Assembly: GCF_009389715.1 (NCBI RefSeq)
Contig: NC_052401.1
Coordinates: 3,817,530 to 3,881,529 of the forward strand
Length of the DNA stretch: 64,000 nt
Reading direction: 5' to 3'
DNA from: Phoenix dactylifera
Lineage: Eukaryota; Streptophyta; Magnoliopsida; Arecales; Arecaceae
This document shows, piece after piece, positions 12,597-23,933 of the stretch. The notes under the pieces are model-generated. The model did not search any database. It saw only the letters and a program-made list of their open reading frames with translations, and was not told where the DNA came from. A program made the translations under genes and the position numbers. Numbering within the stretch: position 1 is the first letter of the stretch; every line of letters begins with the position of its first letter.

Positions 12597-15404
12597 ATGA
12601 TTCCACCATATACCGACAGCGTATCTAGTCTCAGATTGATGTTCTTTTGTCTCCAGAGATCCGTTAACAAACGCATCTCAGCAAAGATATCTTATATCTT
12701 AGATGGAGTCAGGCCTGCAACTTTGCCACCCAAGCCACAGACCTCTCTCTTGTGCTCACTTGCCAGCTGTAGCGAACAAGGCCATCAAGTTAGCGCCTAT
12801 GAGCTGCTTGATGAAATGCTTGTACCAGACTACAAATCATGTAATACCATGATCAAGAACTACACCACCGACCACCAATACCTCAAGGCACTGTCAGTAT
12901 TCAAATGGATGCAGAACGCCAGATTGAGACCAGATAGCTTTGCGCTTGCAGCGGTTGTGAAATCCTCGGGGGCAATACATGATGCTGGACTTGGAGCAAC
13001 ACTCCATGCATTTGCTGTTAGGGGAGGTTTTTTGACATTTGTGGCAGTCGAGAAGGCGCTAATGGACATGTATGCTAGATTTGACATGCTGAGTGAGTCT
13101 TGTCAGGTTTTCAGGGAGATGCGTTGGAGAGATTCGGTCGCTTGGAACGTCCTATTGTCGGGCTATGCTCGTGCCCGGCTTTATGGTGATGCAATGGATT
13201 TGTTCCATGCAATGGGTGATGAGGAAGTTAAGCCTACTGCAGTAACCATGGCAGTCATTCTTCCCATTTGCGCAAAACTAAAAATTCTGAAGGCGGGGCA
13301 AAGCGTCCATGCTTTTGTTATCAAGATGGGATTGGATTCAGATACTCTAGTCGGAAATGCACTTATATCGATGTATGCGAAGTGTGGTAGTATCATTAAT
13401 GATGCCTTTAGGACATTCTGTCTCATTGCTTGGAAGGATGTTATCTCATGGAATTCAATGATTGCTGGGTACTGCGATGGTAGTTTCTTTGGTGAAGCCT
13501 TTGAATTGTTTTGTCGGATGCTATTGTCAGGTTGGCAGCCTAATTATGCTACAGTTGCTAATATTCTTCCCATCTGTGCATCTGTGGAAGATGGGTGGTG
13601 CTATGGAAGAGAACTCCATTGTTATGCACTGCGGTGTGGCTTGGAGGTGGAACTTGCTGTCTGTAATGCACTTTTGACTCATTACTCGAAGGTGGGAGAC
13701 ATGAAAGCAGTTGAATCGATCTTCAAGCAAATGCATTCAAGGGATTTAGTAACATGGAACACTGTAATTGCTGGGTATGCTTTGAATGGATGGCTCTCAA
13801 GGGCAATAAATTTGTTTCATGAATTGCTGTCTAGTGAAATAAAACCCGATTCGATCACTCTCATTGGTGTGCTTCCTGTGTGTGCTCAACTAAATGATGT
13901 ACGAGAGGGAAAGAAGATCCATGGTTACATATTGCGGCATCTTTTGCTCTGCCAAGAAGCATCCACAGGAAATGCACTTATTAGCTTCTACGGGAAGTGT
14001 GGCGAACTAGACAATGCACTGAAGACTTTTAAGGGGATTCCAGAGAGGGATTTGATATCATGGAATGCAATGCTTTCAGCTTATGCTGATAATGAACAAT
14101 GGGAGAAATTTGTGGACCTGTTGAATCAAATGAATCTCAAAGGAATTCAACCTGACCCCGTAACTACTTTAAGTGTGCTTCAGGTAAGTGCTTTCTATGG
14201 CATAAAAAAGGTTAGAGAAGCCCATGCTTATTCCCTTCGAGCTGGCTTCACAAGCCAAATGACTGTTGGGAATGCAATACTTGATGCATATGCAAAGTGT
14301 GGGAGCACTGATGATGCATTCAGAATGTTCAGGAGCTTGACAGGAAGGAATGTGATCACAGGCAATACAATGATCTCTGGCTATCTGAAGCATGGTTGCC
14401 GGGAGGATGCTGAGATGATCTTTGGCCAGATGTGTGAGAGAGATGTAACCACCTGGAATTTGATGATCCAAGTTTATGCTCAGAATGATTGCATAGATCG
14501 TGCTTTTGGTCTTTTTCATGAGTTGCAGCACGAAAGAATGAAGCCTGATAATGTTGGTATGATGAGCATCCTTGCAGCTTGTGCACGTCTGGCTTCTGTT
14601 CACTTGGTAAGGCAGTGCCATGGCTACATAATCCGTGCTTCTCTTGGAGACGATCACCTGGAAGGAGCTCTCCTCGACTCGTATGCAAAATGTGGAAGCA
14701 TAAATGATGCTTACAAACTCTTTCGAACGAGCTATCAGAAAGACCTAGTCACATATACTGCTATGCTTGGTGGCTATGCAATGCATGGTATGGCACAAGA
14801 GGCACTTGGGGTGTACTCTCAGATGGTTGAATTGGATATAAAGCTAGATCATGTTATCATAACTTCCCTTCTTTCAGCCTGCAGTCATGCTGGGCTGGTA
14901 GATGAAGGGTGGAAGCTCTTCAAATCCATTAGTAAGAATCATGGCATTGAACCCACGATGGAGCACTATGCCTGTATGGTGGATCTTCTTGCTCGAAGAG
15001 GGCGCTTCAGGGAAGCATACGATTTCATTAAGGATATGCCCTGTGAAGCTAATGGCAATTTATGGGGTACACTGCTTGGAGCCTGTAAGACTTACGGAGA
15101 GGTGGAAGTTGGGCGACTGGTTGCAGATCATTTGTTTGATGTTGACACTGGGAATATTGGAAACTATGTGGTAATGTCAAACATTTATGCTGCAGATGGG
15201 AGGTGGGATGGTGTTGAGCAGGTCCGTAGACTAATGAAGGCCAAGGATCTGAAAAAGCCAGCCGGATGTAGCTGGATCGAGGTTGAGAGAATGAGACATG
15301 TGTTTGTGGCCGGTGATCTTTCTCATCCATTGAGACTTATTATTCGCAGTACGTTGAGGACTTTGGATCGACAAATCAAAGACCCACTGGGTCAGAGTAA
15401 ATGA
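12597..15404 (+). CDS. PPR protein, PLS type with E and E+ motifs, SLG1-like (mitochondrial RNA editing)
   Basis: A single-exon frame of 935 residues from the ATG at 12597. A second in-frame ATG at 12639 (MFFCLQRSVNKRIS) would start a more typical mitochondrial presequence. The body is a run of pentatricopeptide repeats from about residue 75 on, with recurring cues such as SWNSMIAGY, NALISMYAKCG, TWNTVIAGYA and LLSACSHAGLVDEGW. The end is an E motif (NLWGTLLGACKTYGEVEVG, then KPAGCSWIEVER) and a short E+ segment (VFVAGDLSHP). There is no DYW deaminase domain. PPR proteins of this class select C-to-U editing sites in organelle RNA and borrow a deaminase from a partner. The tail resembles Arabidopsis At5g08490 (SLG1), tied to mitochondrial nad3 editing. 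I recall that match from memory, so orthology needs a search. The frame has no visible damage and no introns, as is usual for PPR genes. Confidence 0.88.
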   Translation: MIPPYTDSVSSLRLMFFCLQRSVNKRISAKISYILDGVRPATLPPKPQTSLLCSLASCSEQGHQVSAYELLDEMLVPDYKSCNTMIKNYTTDHQYLKALSVFKWMQNARLRPDSFALAAVVKSSGAIHDAGLGATLHAFAVRGGFLTFVAVEKALMDMYARFDMLSESCQVFREMRWRDSVAWNVLLSGYARARLYGDAMDLFHAMGDEEVKPTAVTMAVILPICAKLKILKAGQSVHAFVIKMGLDSDTLVGNALISMYAKCGSIINDAFRTFCLIAWKDVISWNSMIAGYCDGSFFGEAFELFCRMLLSGWQPNYATVANILPICASVEDGWCYGRELHCYALRCGLEVELAVCNALLTHYSKVGDMKAVESIFKQMHSRDLVTWNTVIAGYALNGWLSRAINLFHELLSSEIKPDSITLIGVLPVCAQLNDVREGKKIHGYILRHLLLCQEASTGNALISFYGKCGELDNALKTFKGIPERDLISWNAMLSAYADNEQWEKFVDLLNQMNLKGIQPDPVTTLSVLQVSAFYGIKKVREAHAYSLRAGFTSQMTVGNAILDAYAKCGSTDDAFRMFRSLTGRNVITGNTMISGYLKHGCREDAEMIFGQMCERDVTTWNLMIQVYAQNDCIDRAFGLFHELQHERMKPDNVGMMSILAACARLASVHLVRQCHGYIIRASLGDDHLEGALLDSYAKCGSINDAYKLFRTSYQKDLVTYTAMLGGYAMHGMAQEALGVYSQMVELDIKLDHVIITSLLSACSHAGLVDEGWKLFKSISKNHGIEPTMEHYACMVDLLARRGRFREAYDFIKDMPCEANGNLWGTLLGACKTYGEVEVGRLVADHLFDVDTGNIGNYVVMSNIYAADGRWDGVEQVRRLMKAKDLKKPAGCSWIEVERMRHVFVAGDLSHPLRLIIRSTLRTLDRQIKDPLGQSK

Positions 15405-15675
15405 TGACGGCAAGTCCTTCTAAGCAAATCAGCAGATTTGCCTTCAGCAGAAGCCTCTACATCAATGGAAGATTTTCGTAAGAGACCTTATAAAGGGGCC
15501 TCTGAGCCAACAAATGGCATCATAAAATTTTTCTGACAGGGATTATATCTGCAAACATTCTCAAGAAAAAGCCTTCTATTATGCCAGCCCCAGAAAAAAT
15601 GACTTTACAGGAGCACATGATTACTATGATCTGTAGATCGTCGATGAGTTCCGCAAAAGTAACCAAAAGATAGCT

Positions 15676-15820
15676 CAGTCATAGGAGCAACCGAAGCTCC
15701 TATGACTGCAGAACATCTCGTCATTTGTTATGCAGTTTCATATGGTGATAATCTTCCAAGGTTGGAAGATTATGCCTGCAGAACATCTCGTCATTTGTTA
15801 TGCAGTTTCATATGGTGATA
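15676..15820. repeat. Hairpins and a 50-bp direct repeat downstream of the PPR gene
   Basis: Three structures are packed together. First, 15676-15708 has perfect 13-bp arms around a 7-base loop. Second, 15701-15750 recurs at 15771-15820 with one difference. Third, 15751-15770, between the copies, is itself a near-palindrome with 9-bp arms and a 2-base loop. It lies about 270-415 bases past the PPR stop, so it may be in its 3' UTR. Confidence 0.9.
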
Positions 15821-15999
15821 GCCAATCAAGAAACAGTTTCAGAGAAGGTTGTCTTTTGATATGGTGGTTCCTGAAATAAACTCTGAAATCCAAGCCATCC
15901 ACAGAAAATGGGTATGATATCTTGGTTGAAGCCAAACATAAATTTCAGAAAGGAAGTGGCTCAAACTACAACCATACTTTCAGCGCAGTTCAAGACAGC

Positions 16000-17930
16000 T
16001 GAAGACAGTAATGACAGAAGCACTAGGGGAAAGCTGAACTTTCAACAACCACATGCAAGACAATTTCAAACCCATCCTCGCCAGCCAAAATTGAATTCAC
16101 CCAGTGTAAGGTAGCTGATTTTGATGTGTCCGGAGAAGGATAGTGCAAGGTGATGGAACTATTACTGTGATACGTGGAACAAATGTTTAAGAAAGCAAAA
16201 CATTTTTAGCCTGAAATTTGATGGCAAAGAAATTTCAAACATGTGAGGTATGCTATAGCAGAGGTGATTATTTTAAAGAAAGGGGGGCAATTGACATAGA
16301 AGAATGTGGGTATAGGAAATTTCTTAAAGCTGACTTGGTGAACCTTCAAATATACAAAATTTGAGGCAATATGAGCTTGGGGACAGCAGCAAAGACAAAG
16401 TAGCCGATGTTTTTTCTTTTCTTTTTTACTTTTGATACCTGAATTCATGCAATCAAATTATAAAGGTTGTAAAAAAACGGGTGATTGAGAAAATATGAAC
16501 TCTAAAGCAGATTGATATGTTACCATCTTCACAGCATTGTATTAAACTCTTCAGCCATGGTGTTAAGTATCATAAAACTAAAGAAAACTGACTAATAGGA
16601 AGCTAAAACAATAAGGAAGAAAACTAAATAGTCTTAGGAAGAAAGCTATCATTAGGTGAATGCACTCCCACAACTTGAGCAAAAGAGAGAGTCACAGACA
16701 TCCACTCTGTATTTCTCAGGAACACTTGCAACCTTTGCATCACACAATAAGGTACAACCATATGCATGTCAAACATCTATTGATTTTGCCTTTCACAGCT
16801 CTTGCAACATATAAATCTTTGAAAACTGTGGGCTTTTAAGTACATTGAATTCCAACAAAAGCCCAACTTTCTGACTAGTTCTTATTCCACCACTGGAACC
16901 CCAAACACCGCTAAGCAAAATTTTCATGATTGAAGCCAAATTTTAATCACGTGAGAAAAGTGATTCAAAGAAACCCTAACCATGGCTCGAGATATCCAAA
17001 CTTTAACAGCAATGATAAAACACTTACAGCAAGCTGAAAATCCTAGTGATCAGGTATGAAATGGTTTTAGATTCAGCAACTCATTTCCCAGACTGCTAAA
17101 TGCAGTTCAAGGAAGCTGACTTTATGTCGAAGGGAAGACACTGCAAGGTGATAGAGCACTGATGGTGAAAAGTGCAGTGACATCTAAAGAATTGGAAAAA
17201 CGTAAAGTTCCAATGCAATGTAAAAGACCTTCTGCAATAAATCTAATGGCAATAACAGGGCAACTCAAGATTTCAAACTTCCATGAGTAGATGCTGAAAT
17301 TTGACATCTTGGATTCTGAAAACGTGCCAAGTCTGCTGAAAATAACAGAGGAAATTTTAAATTAGAAGAACCTGGCCATGATGCTGTACGAAAGTCCTTA
17401 GCACTGAACTTAGAAAAAGATTAATTGTAGCAGAGGTTAAGGTCAGCAGTAAAAGCAATTATTTGGTGAAGGAACTGATTATATTCTTTCTTCTTCTTCT
17501 TCTTCTTCTTATTGGTCGTCGTTGTCTTCTTCTTGGCATGTACACCTAAATGAAGGCAATGTTTCAAATGCTATAGGAAGGGAAGCATGAACTCTAATAG
17601 GTTGATAAGTTACCATTTAGATGCTGCCTATGATAATACCCCTGCATGATCTCTTCAACAATGGTATTCAGTATCACAAACAAAGAAAACTATATAGTTG
17701 CAGAAAGAAAGCCATCATTAAAGAAATCACACCCACAAAATGAGCGAAAAAGAAAGCCATATATATCACAATTCTAATACTTGTAACATTTCTGTCACAT
17801 AGAAAGGTATGAAAACTATATATACATCAAGCATCAACAAAACTCAGCTCTCACAAACAACCGAATCATCTTCCATATCCTCCATCCCTCAAAACTGCAG
17901 GATTCCATATTCATAAAGCATTCTGCTCGA
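16000..17930. repeat. Diverged tandem duplication of about 0.8-0.9 kb downstream of the phytolongin gene
   Basis: Copy A at about 16000-16860 and copy B at about 17085-17930 share an ordered series of matching words spaced 1.0-1.1 kb apart. These are GCAAGGTGAT (16145 and 17143), GAACTCTAA (16497 and 17589), TCTTCA..ATGGT.TT..GTATCA (about 16549 and 17652), GAAAGC.ATCATTA (about 16642 and 17706) and AAGGTA (about 16749 and 17803). Copies differ by many substitutions and indels, so the duplication is old. Copy B abuts the 3' end of the phytolongin coding region. Edges are approximate. Confidence 0.7.
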
Positions 17931-17976
17931 AGCTAACAACCTTGCTGAGCTCTGAATCCAACCAATCCCACCATCA

Positions 17977-18693
17977 TCAATAAAGACAGTGGAAACCCCT
18001 ACAGACCCCCAACCAGACCCCAAACAGCACCAAGCAGAGGAACACATCGATGGCAAGCACTATCTTCACACGGCGCCACCATAATTTTCGTGTATGCTGG
18101 GGCCCTCGATTCCTCGAGCTCAGGCTCTTCCTCAAAGAAACACCACCGCCTGCCGGTTCATGAGGCAATTCGATCTTTATCCCCCTATCGTTACGATCCT
18201 CGCTGCCATCTTCAGCCTCAACCACCCTGTCCTTTGATTTCTTTCTATCATGTTTCCCACTCGCCTTCCCTAAAAGAAGAATCCTTGCAGAATCTGTCGA
18301 TCCATCAGTTGACGCACTGTCAGAGGCCTGATTCCGGGACATGTTCTCCAAAGAAGATATCAAGCGGCCAATGACGGGAACCAATTCATCCTGGAATCCA
18401 TTCTTGGAGGCCTTGAAACTATCTCGGAAGCGCTTGAGGAACCGGTGGGTCTCCAGATTGCCAGTGCTCGGGTCGGCGATGGCAAAGTAAGTGAAATTAC
18501 CGTCCATTAGGAAGCTGAAGGTCCTCGAGCCGACAGTGTGGGAGTACCAGGAATGCAGGGCTGGGCTTTTTTCCAGGCAGCGCTCGGCTATTGCCTCAAG
18601 CTCGGGGTCACAACCACTGAATTTGTGGAGGATTCTGTTACCTTTGGAAACGCAGCAGAAGACTACGTTCCCTGATGGAGGCTGGGATTCCAT
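17977..18693 (-). CDS. Phytolongin, Phyl1-like (longin domain, membrane tail, no SNARE motif)
   Basis: One exon, 238 residues. Phytolongins are plant proteins related to VAMP7-type R-SNAREs. They keep the longin domain and C-terminal anchor but replace the SNARE coil with another segment, and they sit on secretory-pathway membranes. Residues 9-110 read as a longin domain: NVVFCCVSKGNRILHKFSG, the RCLEKSPALHSWYSHTVG segment, then TFSFLMDGNFTYFAIADP and a helix with FLKRFRDSF. Residues about 112-207 are polar and Ser/Lys-rich, with no heptads around a central Arg, which excludes a normal VAMP. Residues about 211-233 (IVLAIDVFLCLVLFGVWLG) form the anchor, with a short tail ending HCLY. Length is near the family's 220-260. 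The ATG at 18693 precedes a well-formed longin start. Its flanks carry old duplications on both sides. Confidence 0.85.
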   Translation of the reverse strand: MESQPPSGNVVFCCVSKGNRILHKFSGCDPELEAIAERCLEKSPALHSWYSHTVGSRTFSFLMDGNFTYFAIADPSTGNLETHRFLKRFRDSFKASKNGFQDELVPVIGRLISSLENMSRNQASDSASTDGSTDSARILLLGKASGKHDRKKSKDRVVEAEDGSEDRNDRGIKIELPHEPAGGGVSLRKSLSSRNRGPQHTRKLWWRRVKIVLAIDVFLCLVLFGVWLGVCRGFHCLY

Positions 18694-18721
18694 TGGAGAT
18701 GGAGGGCTCTCCCCTAGCTCT

Positions 18722-19275
18722 GATTCATAAAAATCTCGGTCTTTTAAGGAGGGTTGGGAACAATTACCTCAAATTTCACAAGGGTTTTGATATCAAATTG
18801 AAAGAAGACTCCGATGAATTCTGGTGGTGGAATCTAGGAATTAATTTGAAAACAGAAAGCTAAATTCTTTCAAGCTTATATTCATAACAAATCCCAGCTT
18901 TATTTATTAAAGAGTTCTCTCCCTCTCCTACCCCTGATTCACAGAAGTCCCAGGTTTGAGAAGGGATGGATTACCTCAAATTTCCCCAGGGTTATCCTAT
19001 AAAATTGAAAGAAAACTTCAGAAGGATTCTGGTGGTGGAATGAAGGGATTAATTTGAATTTACCAAAAAAAGGGGGATTCATTTGATCCAGAAAACCAAA
19101 TTCTTACAAGCTCGGATTCATAAAAATCCCAGCTTTATACCAACAACTCTCTTTGCTACCCTTGTATTCATAAAAATCCCAGCTTTGACAAGGGTTAGGA
19201 TGGATTACCTGAAATTTCACCAGGGTTTCGAATCAAATTGGAAGACAACTCGGAGAAATTCTGGTGGACGTAAAA
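18722..19275. repeat. About three tandem units of 213-237 bp in the phytolongin 5' flank
   Basis: A unit containing GATTCATAAAAATCCCAG, then GGATTACCTCAAATTTC.CCAGGGTT and GAATTCTGGTGGTGGAAT, is repeated with variation. The first word occurs at 18722, 18935 (altered), 19115 and 19165, and a further copy lies at 18878. The array starts only 29 bases upstream of the phytolongin ATG (minus strand), so it forms its leader or core promoter. The first unit lacks part of its left end. Confidence 0.8.
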
Positions 19276-19280
19276 TTTGG

Positions 19281-22200
19281 AAACGTTTACATGGGGATTT
19301 GGAATCAGACCAAGAATTGAGGGGTAGGGTTTTCAAAACATGGGGGATTGGACCAAGAGATTGGAATTATAGGCAGAGACATCAACATCAGAAGAAGAAA
19401 AAAAACAAAGAAAGAAAGATTGGACTCTTGTTGGAGGACTGGGAGAAGGAAGGAACGGAGGAAGGCAGGGGACGCACGAAATGGAGCGCGTGAGGATTAG
19501 GGTTCCAAAGAGGCCTCTTCTTGGAGAGATACCGGTTGGAGAATAACTGAAAACAGAATACCCGGTTTCTTGTGGGTGATGGAAATTTTCTTCCCAGGAC
19601 CTGTCCTCAAATTCAAAACTGAAAAAAAATCCAATCTTTGCTTTTTTTAACAATATAATATAGTTACTAATATGCACATAATACATTTTGCCGTGATTTT
19701 AGAATAATCCTCATATAATTCACGGCCGTTATAATGATTTTTTTTTTTAGGCTTCTTGATCCCTCTCTCACACGTGTGCGCACATGGACTCTCTCTCTCT
19801 CTACACACACAAGGCCTGTTGATTTCTCTAACACACGAGAGCTATTCAGAGCCGGCTCAATCTTTAGACGCCCGAGATGGTCGCTTAAGGCCCCAACTTC
19901 CAAATGCATGTATTATAATGAGTTTCAACGTGAGCATCCAAATGCATTAAGGCGCCCAATGGGCCTTAAATACTACGTATCTTTCTAGCTATAAATGCAT
20001 TGAGCGGCTTTTAGGTTGTTGATCTCTCTCTCCCACACAGGCGTCTCTCTCACACACGAGTCCTGATCTCTCTCTCACATAGACATAGACACACGCGCAT
20101 GCCCGCAGACACATACACATCCACACGCACAGGCACACATGCGCGCACACAAATAAAATAATAAATGACCATTGCTAACTATTTAGTTGTTGTTTTAGTT
20201 TTTGTATAATGGAATTTTAAGTTGCAATAAATTCTTTTCATCGTTCTTTTATTAAAATGGCATGATCATATAGTAACTTACTTTATTGATATTTTTGTTA
20301 TTTTGTATGATAGCCGCTAATAATGGCTGCTATAACAATTATATTTTTATTCCTCCAATATCAGATCAAATAATATATCAAGCAGATAATAATCATTATA
20401 ATTATCATAATGAGAAATAACTGCACCAAAAAGGATGTATTAGTTTTTAGTTTGAACAAATTCTGATAAATTTGATGAAGATAAATTAAATATAACATGG
20501 ATTGTTTATCAATTTTGTATTAATATCAATAAGTCCGAATAAAAGATGAGTTACATGCTATTTATTTTGTTGAATATTGATGGCCGACATCAAAGGTTTA
20601 AAAAAGTGGGAAGAGATTAGAATCTCTAAAATAAATAGGGATATTTTTTAATAGTCTCTCTCTCTCTCTCTCTCGCTCGTTATAATGAGTGTAAATATAA
20701 ACAAAGTTTATATATGTTTTTTTAGTATAACAACAACAAAGTAACGTTTCTTTTAAATAAATTGTGCACAAGTTAATTTATTAAGCCGAATCTATGATGC
20801 ATCATGCTGAAGTGATGGGCCTGTCATGTTACAGTAAAATGCCAAACATGCTACAGAGAGAAGAAAGAGAGAGAGTAGAGAAATCTCAAAAGAGCAAATA
20901 TAGTGATGATTAACTTCAGCCAAGTATATCCTTTTCCATAGTAGTTACCCTTACCCTCCCCAACTACCACTAAGAAACCCTTGCAAGATATGTGTCCTCA
21001 AATGTAGACACCCAGTTTTTAGTTTTTCCCCTTAAATTTAAGCAAGCAAATAACAATATTTGGAGTTGATATATGGCTATATGGCAGTAGCTAAATGGAG
21101 ACAGCAGCATCTAGGACTGCTTCTTGGCTAGCTTATTGCCCATTCTCTTTTATGAGTCATCATGTCGTTTTAACCAATACAAGGTTAATGTCCACTTCAA
21201 CTTTGATAGAATATAGGGTAGATGAAAAGAAAGGGCTCACTCAGCCATGTAGATAACGACGTCTAAGGTTTATAAGTTAGTGTGGATGGGCCCAAACAGG
21301 TCATTATCTCATGACACCACCCCATTAGCCGACCTACGTTTGAGGCCTGGACAACTGGCCACCTTAAGACCGAGAACGCGTGGAAAAACACTACCAAGAA
21401 CAGAACAGTGACAACAAACGTGAGGTGCCGTGATATGAAAGGCTTCCTCCTCTAGGCCTTGTTATGATGCTCACAAATAGAAGGATATAAGTACCAAACA
21501 AAAATTTTTTGGAAGATCGACACGAAGATATCCATCAAGGAAAGATTTCATACTTATCGTGAGGTAAGCAGGTCTGCCGACTAGATTGAGTGGCTTTTTT
21601 TTTTGGCAAAGATGAGTAATCTTAAAACTATTTTTTTTACAATTTCGTGATATTTTATTTTTTGATTTTATCGAATATATTTGTATTATTATATGGGTAT
21701 GAATCTTTCGGTTTAGCCATAAAAAGAAAATGAAAATCTCTATGTCTTATTATATATGATGAATCATGCCCACCGAATACGACCAGTGAAAATGATTCAT
21801 GTCCGTGAAATTTCTTCGATAATATCATAACCAATTGGTAGGATTGTTGGCAGTTTACATACAAACATTATTTAAACAAACAATCAGCAGTAATGTGGGG
21901 TGGTTGTATAAGAAGGCTCTCCTCTCAAAATCACTTATTAGACAATTAAACTGCATATTTGAAGGCTGCAAACATGGCTATAAATCTATTCAGAAAATAA
22001 GCAAAATTCTTGGACAAATGTTGGATACTTACTACTTACTAGAGGGATTAAAGGCTCCAAAGTATTCATTTCTCAGATGCCCCCATTGAATCTAGGAAGT
22101 TGGTAATTGCTGAAAGATTTTTTTTTAAAAAAATTATGTCTGCTCAAATTTTATTTTTATTATTTATTGTTTAGAAGTATAATGGGAATGTAACTGGACC

Positions 22201-23933
22201 CTGCAGACGCAGGTCCTATTGGTAATTCATGTTTTATTCTAGTTAGTGAAAAATGTTGGAGTATTCAAAATTCCAAGCCTACCATTTTTTTGTCTTTTGT
22301 CCTTCTGTCTTGTGTACTTTTTTTTAGTTCCATATTGGAAAGAGATGAAATTCGAATGGTCTTTATATAATCTTCAACCTTTTAACTTGGTAAAGCAAAG
22401 AAAGTAGTAGCCCATGCGTGCACGAGCCCAATAGAGATCCAAGACAAAATTGGCAGATTTAATCCGAAAACGTGTTAACCGAGCGTGTCGTGCTTGATCA
22501 TCGCGCACGGGGGGACCTGCTACAACTTGGTAAACTTTAAAATACACCTCTTCCTTCTCTTTTTATTAAAGTTTAACCCTTATCTTCTCTTATCTTCATA
22601 CTCCTCTCTGTGTACGCTTGGAGTGACCCAGTTGTTGTATTTTGAAGAATAGACCACCATTACTTGCTACACCGAGATTGATTCTTCGAGGAGTGCGATC
22701 TATTTTTAAGAACAGTGAAATCACGTCTCAACCGATAAGTCCTTCTTCTTACCATCTATTCTTTTCGTAATAGAAAATACATTTGATTTGAAGCTTCTGT
22801 GTGTGCGCATTAGACTTGCATTTAGTTCATGATCTCCTAACACAGAGACATGCCTATGAAGTAATAATAGATCACACTCTTCCACTTGGTGATAACAAAT
22901 CAGACAGGCAGCTCAACCTTTCTCAGTATCCAGTTGCGGTGCTTCTCTTTGGTGGCAATGGGCTACATTCATCCAGAAGTACACTTTGAAAGAAGAATGC
23001 CACATGATGATGCAAAGGCTGGCGATCAGAGCTGACATATCTTGCAGCAGAATGTCAGCATTTTACAGATAGCACTGCAAGTTCTCCCCTGTAAATGAGA
23101 TACAATCTTTTTTTCTTTTTTTTTAAAAGTTGTAGAATTATTACTTATGATTTAATTTTTTGAATCATGCCATTAAAATTGTGTTCATGACATTTTTATT
23201 AAGCTTAATTCATTAGTAAATGCTAATAAGAAAATCCGTCTTATTATTGTGGTAATGCTAGTGCATCTAAAAAGATTGCTAACCTTTTTTTTTTTCGGAA
23301 ACCGCTACCGCAAGGAGTGCGAGAAATTGCACCAAATCAAATTAAAAAAATACCAATTTCATTTTGTAGTTATCTTCCACTGACTGCACCGAGTTGCACC
23401 ATGAAATCGGCCAAGAAGATCAGAACTTAAAGATGGAAAGTACTGGTACCTTTTGAAAGATGTACTAATTCGCCGAAAATTTCCCATGGGAACCTGTGGT
23501 CAGAATTTGCATACATTTATGAGTATACTTGTCCAATTAGTGAAGGAAAATGCCTCACCTATTCGCATTCTTGGAGGTTTAACTTCCAAAATTATGCTAT
23601 GTTGCTTCCTTTGATTCACAAATTCAGAATCTCAAAATTAAGATTCTTTCAGAGATAGAGAGGAGAGGGAGGGAGATAGAGATGGTAGAGAATAAATGTG
23701 AAATTTGAAATAAAAAAAAATCTTGAATTTACATTTCAGAGAGATATATAAAGTACCGAAACAAATCCAAACATTTATGATTTATAAAATCATAATCCGC
23801 TTTATTAGAAGCATGTAAAATCAATAGTACTAGTATATTCAGTACAATTAAATAACATGCCCCAGTAAATGAAAATGCACTTGCATCATAGGCAGCCTGT
23901 ACTCCTAGTTCCCCCTCAACACTACCATGAGCT
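19281..23933. other. Long AT-rich intergenic region with simple repeats and element scraps
   Basis: No gene supported across about 4.6 kb. A GATTAGGGTTCC word at 19495 resembles a telo-box of the phytolongin promoter. At 19849-19970 a GAGCCGGCTC...AAGGCC segment resembles ends of plant hAT-like small elements. About 20020-20150 is a (CT)/(CA)-rich tract and 20656-20682 a (CT)n run. At 22254 a TGTTGGAG start, followed by a TATATAA word near 22364, looks like a possible LTR beginning, but I could not find a matching end. Confidence 0.4.

Larger units (their letters stand above)
15405..17976. other. Intergenic region between the PPR and phytolongin genes
   Basis: No gene supported. A 68-codon open frame at 15908-16114 lacks any recognisable domain. 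The region is mostly the duplication described separately, plus a (TTC)n run at about 17489-17511. The minus-strand phytolongin 3' UTR should lie just below 17977. Confidence 0.5.

Noticed and set aside
12289-12609. 106-codon minus frame and facing plus frame at 12371-12586 just before the PPR gene
   Set aside because: I looked for reverse-transcriptase or upstream-exon likeness and found none. More likely PPR leader sequence.
14169-14657. 162-codon open frame antisense to the PPR gene
   Set aside because: Shadow of the PPR coding frame, with no family likeness.
22254-22800. Possible solo LTR starting TGTTGGAG with a TATATAA word
   Set aside because: No matching CA end, target duplication or second copy found in the window. 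Left as a hint only.
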